From the NCBI RefSeq assembly GCF_001696715.1, contig NZ_MBFM01000003.1, forward strand, positions 572,431 through 636,430: a stretch of DNA of 64,000 nt. The letters are read 5' to 3'. Source of the stretch: Thauera phenolivorans. GTDB taxonomy: Bacteria; Pseudomonadota; Gammaproteobacteria; Burkholderiales; Rhodocyclaceae. This document shows, in pieces, positions 27,194-37,367 of the stretch; within the stretch, counting starts at the first letter, position 1; each line of letters begins with the position of its first letter. Both the position numbers and the translations under genes were made by a program. The notes under the pieces are model-generated. The model searched no databases and had not been told where the DNA came from. It saw only the letters and a program-made list of their open reading frames with translations.

Positions 27194-28213
27194 CTATTGC
27201 CTGCGGATGGCACTGAAGCCGGCCTCGTTCTGGCGGGCAGCCTCGTCGCTCGCCCAGCGCAGCAGCGGGCCCTGCGGGTTGTCGCGCTGCGTCTCGGCGC
27301 AGGCGTCGATGCACTGCGCGCACTGGGTGCAGGTGAACATGTGGCGCTTGATGTTGCGCGGGGTGAGCCGCATCGGGCAGACCGCATCGCAGGCGGCCTG
27401 GCGGTCGGGCAGACAGTCGGTGCAGTCGCGACCGCGCTGGCGGGCGAAACCGACCACCATCGCGTCGCGGTTGCTCATCCAGGACAGGCTCTGGAACAGG
27501 CCCACCGCGCACACGTAGCGGCAGAACAGGTGGCGGGCGAAGAGGAACTCGAGGCTCAGCACCACGGTGGCGGCACCGATGAAGACCGCTTGGTTGCGGG
27601 TGAGCTCGCCGGCGAAGAGGTTGCCGTACACCTCGGCCGGTGGCAGCAGATAGGTCAGCAGCACCACCGCCCACAGGAAGGCGAAACCGACCGCCGCCGG
27701 CACGACGCCGAACCACCAGCGGGCATCGACGCGGGCGGGCGTGCCGTCGGGCTTCCAGGGTGGCAGGGATTTCTTCTCCCATACGCTGGGTTTGCCGATC
27801 GCGCGCACGAGCAGGCGGTTGATCGTTTCCACCACCGAGAAGTGCGGGCATAGCCAGCCGCAGTAGAGCCGACCCCATTTCCACGCCGCCCAAAGGAAGA
27901 GGGCCGCGCCGCCGAGCAGCGGCAGGAACAGGCGCAGGCCGATGTTCGCGGCCGCCTCGCCCGCGCCGATGCGACCGGCCAGGAAGTCGTCGAGGCCGAG
28001 CCGCCATTCCATGCCGAGCAGCCACGCATGGTCGGCGTGTAGGTCATAGCGGAACAGGTCGAACACGGGCGCCAGCACGAAGAGCAGGAAGAACCCGGCC
28101 TGGAACAGCCGTCGGCGACGCTGCAGGCCGCGCGGCGCCACGTTCTCGGCGCGGGCGATGGGAATGATCCGCCGCGTGGCGCCCGTGTCGCAGACGACGC
28201 CGGCCTCAGCCAT
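27194..28213 (-). CDS. Membrane-bound polyferredoxin-like 4Fe-4S protein in the nor operon
   Basis: A 339-residue protein with about five membrane helices, the NapH/CcoG-type motif YCGWLCPHFSVVE, and two cytoplasmic cysteine clusters at the C-terminus (CTDCLPDRQAACDAVCP and CTQCAQCIDAC). It should carry two [4Fe-4S] clusters and pass electrons across or at the membrane. The ATG at 28211-28213 overlaps the stop of the upstream gene by 8 bp, indicating translational coupling. Its partner is unknown; position between norQ and norD suggests a role in NO reductase assembly or redox control. It is shorter than NosR and lacks its FMN domain. Confidence 0.8.
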   Translation of the reverse strand: MAEAGVVCDTGATRRIIPIARAENVAPRGLQRRRRLFQAGFFLLFVLAPVFDLFRYDLHADHAWLLGMEWRLGLDDFLAGRIGAGEAAANIGLRLFLPLLGGAALFLWAAWKWGRLYCGWLCPHFSVVETINRLLVRAIGKPSVWEKKSLPPWKPDGTPARVDARWWFGVVPAAVGFAFLWAVVLLTYLLPPAEVYGNLFAGELTRNQAVFIGAATVVLSLEFLFARHLFCRYVCAVGLFQSLSWMSNRDAMVVGFARQRGRDCTDCLPDRQAACDAVCPMRLTPRNIKRHMFTCTQCAQCIDACAETQRDNPQGPLLRWASDEAARQNEAGFSAIRRQ

Positions 28214-28616
28214 GGTCTTCGCGCGGGCCGAGAATCGGATAGCGCCAGGTGCGGCCATTGATCGCCCGCGACAGGCCGGCGACTCCGAGCAGAATCAGCG
28301 CCGAGTGCACGAAGGTGAAGTACAGCACGCCGATCACCCAGGACCAGGGATTGTCGAAGCCGCCGAGCAGGAAGATGCCGACGCTGATCGTCACCAGCAG
28401 CAGGCCGCCCCACACGCAGGTGATGGTGGTCTGCCGGAGGTGGTTGCGCACCAGCGGGTCGGCATCGTTCCGATGCTTGAGGTAGAGCACGACGAGCGCG
28501 AGGAAGGCCAGGCCGGGCAGCAGCATCAGGTTGATCAGGAACAGGGCCTCGGCCGCGATCGCGATCGGCGGACCGGGCATGACGTGCTTCAGGGGGTCGG
28601 GGCGCTCGAGGCTCAT
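28206..28616 (-). CDS. Hypothetical four-helix membrane protein in the nor operon
   Basis: A 136-residue protein with about four hydrophobic segments (residues 15-45, 60-85, 92-115 and a short fourth). I do not recognise a named family with certainty. Charged motifs YLKHRNDADPLVRNHLRQTT and NGRTWRYPILGPRED are the most distinctive. It overlaps the Fe-S protein gene by 8 bp and lies 28 bp after norQ, so it is certainly part of the nor transcript. A role in assembly of NorCB or its Fe-S neighbour is an inference from context. Confidence 0.75.
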   Translation of the reverse strand: MSLERPDPLKHVMPGPPIAIAAEALFLINLMLLPGLAFLALVVLYLKHRNDADPLVRNHLRQTTITCVWGGLLLVTISVGIFLLGGFDNPWSWVIGVLYFTFVHSALILLGVAGLSRAINGRTWRYPILGPREDHG

Positions 28617-28644
28617 GGCTGTGTCCGGTGGGCGATCGCGGCGC

Positions 28645-29445
28645 TCAATGGCCGAAAGTGGCGCTGATGACTTCCATCAGGGCCTCGGCGACTTCCGGGT
28701 CGTCGGTCAGACTCTCGACGATGGTCACGCGGCAGGCGGGGACCGGCGCCATGCCATCCTTCACCAGCAGGGCGGCGTAGATCAGCAGTCGGGTGCTGGC
28801 GGCTTCCTCGAGGTCGCGGTCCTTGAGGCTGCGCAACGCGCCTGCGATCGCGACCAGGCGGCGGGCGAGGTCGGGATTGCAGCCGGTCTCGCCGATCAGG
28901 ATCGCCTCCTCGCGCTCGGGGGCGGGGAAGTCGAAGCGCAGGCTGACGAAACGCTGACGGGTCGAGGGCTTCATGCCCTTGAGCAGGTTCTGGTAGCCGG
29001 GGTTGTAGGACACCACCAGCATGAAGGAGGGGGGCGCCTCGAGCAGTTCGCCGGTGCGATCGATCGGCAGGATGCGACGGTCGTCTGCGAGCGGGTGCAG
29101 CACGACCGTGGTGTCCTTGCGCGCCTCGACCACTTCGTCGAGGTAGCAGATTCCGCCTTCGCGCACCGCGCGCGTCAGCGGGCCGTCACACCACACGGTC
29201 TGGCCGTCGCCGATCAGGTGGCGGCCGACGAGGTCGGAGGCGGTGAGGTCGTCGTGGCAGGCGACGGTGTGCAGGGGCAGTCCGAGGCGCGCCGCCATGT
29301 GGGCGACGAAGCGGGTCTTGCCGCAGCCGGTGGGCCCCTTGATCAGCAGCGGCAGGCGGTTCTTCCAGGCATGCTCGAAGACGTCGACCTCGTCGCCGTG
29401 GGCCTGATAGAAGGGAATGTCTAGATTCGGCGTGTCGGGTTTCAT
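28645..29445 (-). CDS. norQ: Nitric oxide reductase activation ATPase NorQ (CbbQ/NirQ/NorQ, AAA+)
   Basis: A 266-residue MoxR-type AAA+ ATPase. Walker A GPTGCGKT is at residues 37-44, Walker B ICYLDEVVEA near residue 97, and the C-terminal CbbQ region follows. With NorD it activates the NO reductase. The ATG at 29443-29445 shares one base with the stop of norF (TGATG), so the genes are translationally coupled. Length is normal. Confidence 0.95.
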   Translation of the reverse strand: MKPDTPNLDIPFYQAHGDEVDVFEHAWKNRLPLLIKGPTGCGKTRFVAHMAARLGLPLHTVACHDDLTASDLVGRHLIGDGQTVWCDGPLTRAVREGGICYLDEVVEARKDTTVVLHPLADDRRILPIDRTGELLEAPPSFMLVVSYNPGYQNLLKGMKPSTRQRFVSLRFDFPAPEREEAILIGETGCNPDLARRLVAIAGALRSLKDRDLEEAASTRLLIYAALLVKDGMAPVPACRVTIVESLTDDPEVAEALMEVISATFGH

Positions 29446-29747
29446 CAAGCCAGTGCCTTCCAGTATGCGATGCCGATGACCGCCCACACGAGCGCCATCC
29501 AGCCGAGGATCAGCGCACGCCACAGCAGCGGACCATGACGCAACGCCATGAAATCGAGAATGATGACGCTGCCTTTCCAGATCGAGATGACGGCGAGCAG
29601 GCCGACGATGGCGGTGCCGGTGGCGCCGGTCTGGCCGACCAGCCAGGTCGCGAGGGTGGCGAGGATCAGCGCGATCCACTGGAACGTGGCGCGTCGCGGC
29701 GTGCCGTGGGTCTGGGGGCCGTGGTCTGGGGTGGTCTGCTTTTGCAT
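29445..29747 (-). CDS. norF: NorF-like small membrane protein (cytochrome oxidase subunit IV-like)
   Basis: A 100-residue protein with three predicted helices (about 22-42, 45-65 and 77-98), resembling the cytochrome c oxidase subunit IV / NorF family. In Paracoccus, NorE and NorF support full NO reductase activity. It lies between norE and norQ, overlaps norQ by one base and follows norE by 9 bp. The symbol rests on position plus topology, since sequences in this family are poorly conserved. Confidence 0.75.
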   Translation of the reverse strand: MQKQTTPDHGPQTHGTPRRATFQWIALILATLATWLVGQTGATGTAIVGLLAVISIWKGSVIILDFMALRHGPLLWRALILGWMALVWAVIGIAYWKALA

Positions 29748-29756
29748 GGTTCGCGC

Positions 29757-30353
29757 TCAGTGGATCACGTAGACGAGGGGGAAGAGCACCAGCCACACCA
29801 GGTCGACCATGTGCCAGTAGGCGGCGCCGGTTTCCAAGCCGTTCATGTCGCCGAGGCGATAGCGCCCGGCGCGCACGTTCTTCCACAGCGCGATCAGGAT
29901 CACCAGACCGAGGATGACGTGCATGAAATGGAAGAAGGTCAGCGACAGGTAGAACATGTGAAAGGGGCTGCTCGACAGGCTGATGTCGGCCTGGAAGGCG
30001 TGCGCGTATTCGAACATCTTGACCGCCAGGAAGCCGGTGCCGCAGGCGATCGCGGCTGCAAGCCAGTGCCCGGCGATACGGTCGGCAGCGTGTTCGGCGG
30101 CCTGTACCGCGCGCACGACGAAGTAGCCCGCGGTGAGCAGCAACACCGTGTTGAGTGCGCCGGCGTTGCGGCTGAGCGCCAACTGTTCGGCGTCGAACAA
30201 CGCGACGTTGCTTGCCCGCGTGAACGCGTAGGCGGCGAAGAAGACGCCGAACGCGAGCAGTTCCGCGAGGATGAAGATCCAGATCGCGAGGTCGCCCGCG
30301 AGGCGGGGCGCATGCGCCGGCTGCGGCGCGGCGGGGGAGTGCGTGGTGTTCAT
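29757..30353 (-). CDS. norE: NorE, cytochrome c oxidase subunit III-like protein
   Basis: A 198-residue membrane protein with about five helices, of the heme-copper oxidase subunit III family. GDLAIWIFILAELLAFGVFF opens the first helix, and HMFYLSLTFFHFMHVILGLV and GLETGAAYWHMVDLVWL are family-typical. It is not a core subunit of NorCB but helps its activity. The ATG at 30351-30353 has no Shine-Dalgarno, and a DNR-like box is centred 42 bp upstream, which raises the chance of a leaderless message. Confidence 0.88.
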   Translation of the reverse strand: MNTTHSPAAPQPAHAPRLAGDLAIWIFILAELLAFGVFFAAYAFTRASNVALFDAEQLALSRNAGALNTVLLLTAGYFVVRAVQAAEHAADRIAGHWLAAAIACGTGFLAVKMFEYAHAFQADISLSSSPFHMFYLSLTFFHFMHVILGLVILIALWKNVRAGRYRLGDMNGLETGAAYWHMVDLVWLVLFPLVYVIH

Positions 30354-30388
30354 GGGGGGCAAGTGTAGCGGTGGGGGCGGGCGATTCC

Positions 30389-30402
30389 TTGATGGTGGGC
30401 AA
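30389..30402 (-). promoter_or_regulatory. Possible DNR-type box upstream of norE
   Basis: On the minus strand TTGCCCACCATCAA resembles TTGAT/C-N4-ATCAA, with two differences in one half. Its centre is 42 bp from the norE start codon, and a TACACT -10-like hexamer reads at 30367-30362. It lies downstream of the norB terminator, so it could give norEFQD their own promoter. The match is imperfect. Confidence 0.4.
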
Positions 30403-30435
30403 GTGGGGCAAGTCGCTGGCGTCGCCCGCCGGCAC

Positions 30436-30464
30436 GAAAAAAAACGGGCGGCCGAGGCCGCCCG
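30436..30464 (-). terminator. Rho-independent terminator after norB
   Basis: A 9-bp all-GC stem (30445-30453 with 30456-30464), 2-base loop, then eight T residues on the minus strand. It is 48 bp after the norB stop and 83 bp before the norE start, so norCB is at least partly terminated before the accessory genes. Confidence 0.92.
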
Positions 30465-30511
30465 AATGCTCTTCCCGGCGGTGCCGGGAGTTTGCGGAGA
30501 GACTACCTTGC

Positions 30512-32354
<1,843 letters not shown>

Positions 32355-32437
32355 GGTGAGGTCCTCATTGTTTGTCTCGTTTTCCGAAAAGGTTGGTTGA
32401 GGTGAGCCCGGATCGATGGAAGCTACACGCGCGATGC

Positions 32438-32480
32438 ATCTTAGGTTTGCAGCACGCCGCCCCACCATGATCTGAATCAA
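32438..32480 (-). promoter_or_regulatory. FNR/DNR-dependent promoter of norCB
   Basis: On the minus strand TTGATTCAGATCAT (32480-32467) matches TTGAT-N4-ATCAA except for the last base. A TAAGAT -10-like hexamer reads at 32443-32438. The box centre is 41.5 bp from the implied start at about 32432, the class II spacing. The leader before norC would be about 78 nt. Confidence 0.8.
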
Positions 32481-32657
32481 GTTGCAACGACGACACCCTG
32501 TGCGCGGGAATGGCCGCTATGGCCGGATCGGCGGCGCGTACGCGGGTAGGCCGGGCAGCGTCGGCCGCGAAGGTCGATGCTAGACTCCCGGCTGCTTGCG
32601 GGGAAGCCGGAAACGCGCAGCCGCGGGCGCGACAGGGGACGAGGGCGGCACCAGGCC

Positions 32658-35054
32658 ATGAAGTTGAACGAGAAGCGCGCGACGCGTGCCGGCAAGGATG
32701 AAGGGGCGAGGCACGACGCTGCTTCGCCCGAGCTGCATGGCAATCGCCTGGTGGGGGTCGCCATCCTTCTGTTCGGCTTGGTGGTGCTGATGTCGATGGC
32801 GTGGTCCTCGCAGCGCTGGAGTGCGGCCCTGCGAGACACCGCGCGGGTCGAGGAACACCTTGCCCGGCTGCGCCTGTTCATCGTCCGGACGCAGGCCTTC
32901 AGCGACCGGCTTGCACAGGTCGATCCGCCGATGCCACCGGGCCAGCTCTCGTCCAGCTTCGAGGCGGTGCTCGAGAGCGCGCGAGCGATCGAGGGCGCGG
33001 ACGGGGTGGAGGTGGTGCCGGTGGCGCGCTGGCGTTCCGCGGCGCTCGCCGAGGGCACGCTGCAATACCGACGCGTGCTCGACCAACTGCTACGGCGGGT
33101 GCGCGCTTGGGCCGGGGGAGAAGTCCGTGTGGTCGAGCTCAACCTGCTGCTCGGCCTCGCCCACGACAGCGCGGGGCGGGTCGAGCGGCAGATGGTCGCC
33201 GAGATCGACGCGGCCCGGCGCGAACAACGCCTGCTCGACCTCTTCAACCTGCTCACCCTGCTGGCGCTGATGGCGGCGGCCTTCGTCCTGAGCCGGCGGG
33301 TCGAGCTTCGTCGCCGTGCCGCGGTGGAGGGGCTGCTTGCCAGCCAGCAACGGCTGCGTCTGCACGGGATCGCACTCGACGGCACCCGCGACGGCGTGCT
33401 GGTGACCGCACCCGACGTGCGCGTCGTCGCAGTGAACCGCGCCTTCTCCGTGATCACCGGGTACGCGGAGGACGAAGTCCTCGGCCGTATCCCACGCATG
33501 TTCCGCCCCGGCCGGCAGGACGCCGCCTCGCTCCATGCGATGTGGGAGACGGTCGCCCGGCAGGGCTACTGGCAGGGCGAGCTGTGGACGCTGCGCAAGG
33601 ATGGCGAGGTCCTGCCCCTGTCGATGTCGATCAGCGCGGTCACCGAGGATCGCGACGCCGGCGGTGAGGCGGGCACGCGAGGCGAGCTGCGCTTTTACGT
33701 CGGCGTGTTCACCGACCTGAGCCCGCTGCGCCGGTCGGAGGAGCGCGCAAGCCGGCTCGCGCTCTACGACCCGCTCACCGAACTGCCCAACCGCCAGCGC
33801 GTCGGGGAATGGCTGGGCGAGGCGATCGCCGCCGCCGACGCCGATGGCGGGCAGGTCACCGTGCTCTTCATCGACCTCGACCGCTTCGGCCACATCAACG
33901 ACGCCCTCGGCCACGAACGCGGAGACGAATTGATCGCGGCGGCGGCCCGGCGCTTGCGCGCCTGCGTCGGCGAGGGCGTGATGCTCGCCCGCCACGGCAG
34001 CGACGAGTTCGTCGCGGTCGCCACCGGCCGCGACGCGGAGCGCGAGGCCGAGGCGCTTGCGGCGCGGGTGCTCGATGCCCTGCACGAGGCTTTCGAGTTG
34101 CGCCCGGGCCAGCGTCTGCACCTGACCGCGAGCATCGGCGTCAGCGTCCATCCGGGCGACGGCGTGATCGCCGCCGAACTGATCCAGCGCGCCGAGGCGG
34201 CGATGTACGACGCCAAGCGCGCTGGTCGCAACCTGGTGCGCTTTTACCGCCAGAGCCTGACCGAACGCGCTGGAGCCCGCCTGGCGCTCGAGTCGCGCCT
34301 GCGGCGCGCGCTCGCCGCCGATGGTTTCAGCATGCACTACCAGCCGATCGTTGACATGCGCAGCGGGCGGGTGGTCGGCGCCGAGGCCCTGGTGCGGCTG
34401 AAGGACGCGGACGGGCCGGCGGCACCGAGCGAATTCATCCCGATCCTGGAGGACTCCGACCTCATCGTCGAGCTCGGCGACTGGGTGCGGCGCGAGGTGT
34501 GTCGCCAGGGTCGGCGCTGGCTGGACGAAGGGCGCAGCTTCGACCTGCTCGCGGTGAACATGTCGCCGGAGGAGATCCGCCGCGGTGGGCTGGTCGAGCG
34601 GCTGACCGGGGTGCTGGCGGAGACCGGCTTTCCCCCGGGTCGTCTGGAACTCGAGATCACCGAGTCCAGCCTGATCGCGCACGCCGAAGAGACCCTCGCG
34701 ATGTTTCGTGCCATCAGCGCCCTCGACGTCGGGCTGTCGATCGACGACTTCGGTACCGGCTACTCCTCGCTGTCCTACCTGAAGCGCTTCCCGGTGAACA
34801 AGCTCAAGATCGACGCCAGCTTCGTGCACGACCTGCCGCACGATCCCAACGACGTGCAGCTGACTGCCACCATCATCGAGCTCGGCCGCAGCCTGGGGCT
34901 CAAGGTACTGGCGGAAGGGGTGGAAAAGCCGGTGCAGCGGCATTTTCTCGCTGCTCAGGGCTGCGACTACTATCAGGGGCATCTGTGCAGTCCGCCGCTG
35001 CCTGGCGAGGAATTCGCGCGACGCTTTCTGCCGCCCGCAGAGGGTGAGCGATGA
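32658..35054 (+). CDS. PAS-GGDEF-EAL cyclic di-GMP signalling protein, membrane-anchored
   Basis: A 798-residue protein with two membrane helices (about 31-48 and 205-222) bounding a periplasmic sensor. A PAS domain follows (about 240-350; AVNRAFSVITGYAEDEVLGR), then GGDEF (about 365-530) and EAL (about 540-790). The GGDEF signature reads GSDEF in ARHGSDEFVAV, a variant of GG(D/E)EF. The EAL domain looks complete: GAEALVRL, ITESSL, DDFGTGYSSL and LAEGVEKP. So phosphodiesterase activity is more secure than cyclase activity. It is divergent from norC, with about 300 bp between starts. The ATG at 32658 is one of two in-frame options. Confidence 0.92.
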   Translation: MKLNEKRATRAGKDEGARHDAASPELHGNRLVGVAILLFGLVVLMSMAWSSQRWSAALRDTARVEEHLARLRLFIVRTQAFSDRLAQVDPPMPPGQLSSSFEAVLESARAIEGADGVEVVPVARWRSAALAEGTLQYRRVLDQLLRRVRAWAGGEVRVVELNLLLGLAHDSAGRVERQMVAEIDAARREQRLLDLFNLLTLLALMAAAFVLSRRVELRRRAAVEGLLASQQRLRLHGIALDGTRDGVLVTAPDVRVVAVNRAFSVITGYAEDEVLGRIPRMFRPGRQDAASLHAMWETVARQGYWQGELWTLRKDGEVLPLSMSISAVTEDRDAGGEAGTRGELRFYVGVFTDLSPLRRSEERASRLALYDPLTELPNRQRVGEWLGEAIAAADADGGQVTVLFIDLDRFGHINDALGHERGDELIAAAARRLRACVGEGVMLARHGSDEFVAVATGRDAEREAEALAARVLDALHEAFELRPGQRLHLTASIGVSVHPGDGVIAAELIQRAEAAMYDAKRAGRNLVRFYRQSLTERAGARLALESRLRRALAADGFSMHYQPIVDMRSGRVVGAEALVRLKDADGPAAPSEFIPILEDSDLIVELGDWVRREVCRQGRRWLDEGRSFDLLAVNMSPEEIRRGGLVERLTGVLAETGFPPGRLELEITESSLIAHAEETLAMFRAISALDVGLSIDDFGTGYSSLSYLKRFPVNKLKIDASFVHDLPHDPNDVQLTATIIELGRSLGLKVLAEGVEKPVQRHFLAAQGCDYYQGHLCSPPLPGEEFARRFLPPAEGER

Positions 35055-35904
35055 GAGCGATGCGGTGAGGGCGCTCGGGCTGAGCACCCGCATGCTGCGT
35101 GCCCTCGGCTGGATCGCGACGGTCCTGCCGCTCGCGGGGCACGCGGGCGATGGCGGCGAACTGCGGGTGGCGGTCGACATCGGCCACACCCTGCTCGCGC
35201 CGGGGGCGACCAGCGCGCGCGGTCGCAGCGAGTTCGAGTTCAATCGCGAGCTCGCCCTGCGCATCGTGGAAGCGCTGCGCGCCCGGGGCGCCGGGGTCGT
35301 GGTCGTCAATGCCGACGGTCGCATTCCTTCGCTGCAGGCGAGGCCCGCGGTGGCGGCGGGCACGGACCTCCTGCTTTCGGTGCATCACGACTCGGTAAGC
35401 GCCGTCGAGCTCCGGCCGTGGACCTGGGCGGGCCGCGTGCTCGACCATAACGACGAGTTCGCCGGACACTCGCTCTTCGTCTCGCGCGACAACCCGGACA
35501 CCGCACGCAGCATCCTTTGCGCGCGTGCGATCGGTGCGCGTCTGCAGCGCCTCGGCTTCGTTCCGACGCACAAGAACGGACGCCGCCGCAGCTACGCCGA
35601 TGCTGAGCATGCGGTGCATTACTACGACGGTCTCGCGGTGCTGCGTCATGCCCGCATGCCCGCGCTGCTGTTCGAGGCGGGGGTGATCAAGAACCGTGAC
35701 GAGGAGTTGTCGCTGCGTTCGCCGCAACGGCAGGTCCGCATGGCCGACGGCATCGCCACCGCGGTGATCGCCTGCCTGCTCAACGGCCGGCCGGCGGACG
35801 ACGAAGCCGCGGCGGACCGACCGGATCCCCCGCGAGCCGTCCCGGCGGAGCGGGAAACGGGCGGGCGGCGAGCGCTCGCCGAGGACCTCGACGTGCGAAA
35901 TTGA
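35044..35904 (+). CDS. N-acetylmuramoyl-L-alanine amidase (Amidase_3 family)
   Basis: A protein of up to 286 residues with an Amidase_3 zinc hydrolase domain: VAVDIGHTLLAPGATSARG (Zn His) near residue 45, FEFNRELALRIVEALRARG, LLLSVHHDS, and the catalytic Glu region ALLFEAGVIKN. It cleaves the amide between MurNAc and the stem peptide. The GTG at 35044 overlaps the preceding gene by 11 bp. The ATG at 35092 would start directly at a signal peptide (MLRALGWIATVLPLAGHA) and may be the true start. The C-terminal 40 residues are charged and probably unstructured. Confidence 0.8.
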   Translation: MSDESDAVRALGLSTRMLRALGWIATVLPLAGHAGDGGELRVAVDIGHTLLAPGATSARGRSEFEFNRELALRIVEALRARGAGVVVVNADGRIPSLQARPAVAAGTDLLLSVHHDSVSAVELRPWTWAGRVLDHNDEFAGHSLFVSRDNPDTARSILCARAIGARLQRLGFVPTHKNGRRRSYADAEHAVHYYDGLAVLRHARMPALLFEAGVIKNRDEELSLRSPQRQVRMADGIATAVIACLLNGRPADDEAAADRPDPPRAVPAERETGGRRALAEDLDVRN

Positions 35905-35973
35905 CGCGTGCGGATTCGGGCGCGGGCGAAACGGGTTAGCATCGAGCGCTCTCAATTCGCCGGAGCGCCTCTC

Positions 35974-36267
35974 ATGGCCGATTTCCCCCTGCCGATCCTC
36001 GTGCTTTTCGTGTTCTTCGCGTTCAGCTGGTTCCTCCTGAGGCTGCACCGCAAGTTCCAGGACAAGCAGGCTGCGCTGCCGCAGCGGGAGGAGTATCTGC
36101 GCGCGCACCGCCAGCGCGAAGCCGCCTGCCACGCCTGCGGCTCGAAGGCGTTCACGGAGATCGGCCTCAGCCACGGACGCGACGAGCGACGCATCGTCAG
36201 CTGCGCCGACTGCAAGGAGCTGCTGTTCCAGTTCCGCCGCGAGATGGCGGAGGAGCCGGCGTTCTGA
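35974..36267 (+). CDS. Small membrane protein with a CxxC zinc-ribbon-like tail
   Basis: A 97-residue protein: one N-terminal helix (about residues 5-23), a basic stretch, then two CxxC pairs (ACHACGSKAF and SCADCKELL) about 30 residues apart, which could bind zinc. I do not recognise a named family. The ATG at 35974 begins directly before the membrane helix. It is convergent with pyrD, and no functional link is apparent. Confidence 0.65.
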   Translation: MADFPLPILVLFVFFAFSWFLLRLHRKFQDKQAALPQREEYLRAHRQREAACHACGSKAFTEIGLSHGRDERRIVSCADCKELLFQFRREMAEEPAF

Positions 36268-36310
36268 GCGTGCGCTCAGAACGCCCCGAGCGCTCCGCCC
36301 GCGGCGGGGC

Positions 36311-37318
36311 TCAGCCGGCGGTCGCGCGCACGCACTCGCGGACCAGGCCCGGGCCGCGATAGATCATTCCGCTGTAGATCTGCACCAGGCTCGCCCCGGC
36401 CTCCAGCTTGGCGCGCGCATCGCGCCCGCTGCCGACGCCGCCGGCGGCGATGATCGGCAGTTCGCCGCTGAGCGCCTGGGCGAGTTGGCGCACCACCGCG
36501 GTCGAGGCTTCGAACAGCGGCGCGCCGGACAGGCCGCCGGTCTCGTTGCCGTTGGGCAGGCTCTGCACGCGCTCGCGCGCGATCGTGGTGTTGGTGGCGA
36601 TGACGCCGTCGATGCGGTGGCGGCGCAGTGCGTCGGCGATCGCGGTGATCTGCGCCGGCTCGAGATCGGGCGCGATCTTCAGCGTCAGCGGCACGTAGCG
36701 GCCGTGGGTGTCGGCGAGCCGCGTCTGGGCCGCCTTCAGGCGGCCGAGCAGGTCGTCGAGTTCCGATTCGCCCTGCAACTGGCGCAGGTTCTTGGTGTTG
36801 GGCGAGGAGATGTTCACCGTGACGTAGCTCGCCAGCGCATAGACCTTGTCGAGGCAGGCGAGATAATCGTCGGCGGCGCGCTCGATCGGGGTGTCGAAGT
36901 TCTTGCCGATGTTGATGCCGAGGACGCCGCTGTACCTGGCCGCGCGCACGTTGGCGACGAGGACATCGACGCCGGCGTTGTTGAAGCCCATGCGGTTGAT
37001 GATGCCCTCGACCTCCGGCAGGCGGAACATGCGCGGGCGCGGGTTGCCGGGCTGCGGGCGCGGGGTGATGGTGCCGATCTCGATGAAGCCGAAGCCGAGT
37101 CGGGCGAGGCCGTCGATCGCGTAGCCGTTCTTGTCCAGACCGGCGGCAAGCCCGATGCGGTTGGGAAAGCGCAGGCCCATCACTTCCGCCGGGGTGGCGG
37201 CGGCGGGCTTGCCGCCGGGCATCAGGCGCCCATAGTGGTGCAGGCCCACCAGGGTGAGATCGTGGGCGGTTTCCGGATCGAGCGAAAACAGGAGCGAGCG
37301 GGCGATGTCGTAGAGCAT
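36311..37318 (-). CDS. pyrD: Dihydroorotate dehydrogenase (quinone), class 2
   Basis: A 335-residue FMN enzyme that oxidises dihydroorotate to orotate and passes electrons to quinones at the inner membrane. The class 2 N-terminal extension ([15 protein letters not shown]) is present. Next come [41 protein letters not shown] with the catalytic Ser, and [19 protein letters not shown] for FMN phosphate. Length is normal. It lies 49 bp downstream of bpt on the same strand. Confidence 0.97.
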   Translation of the reverse strand: MLYDIARSLLFSLDPETAHDLTLVGLHHYGRLMPGGKPAAATPAEVMGLRFPNRIGLAAGLDKNGYAIDGLARLGFGFIEIGTITPRPQPGNPRPRMFRLPEVEGIINRMGFNNAGVDVLVANVRAARYSGVLGINIGKNFDTPIERAADDYLACLDKVYALASYVTVNISSPNTKNLRQLQGESELDDLLGRLKAAQTRLADTHGRYVPLTLKIAPDLEPAQITAIADALRRHRIDGVIATNTTIARERVQSLPNGNETGGLSGAPLFEASTAVVRQLAQALSGELPIIAAGGVGSGRDARAKLEAGASLVQIYSGMIYRGPGLVRECVRATAG

Positions 37319-37367
37319 GGCCGCGATTGTAGCGGCAGCGCCGCGTGCCGGCGACCGTGCCGAAGCT

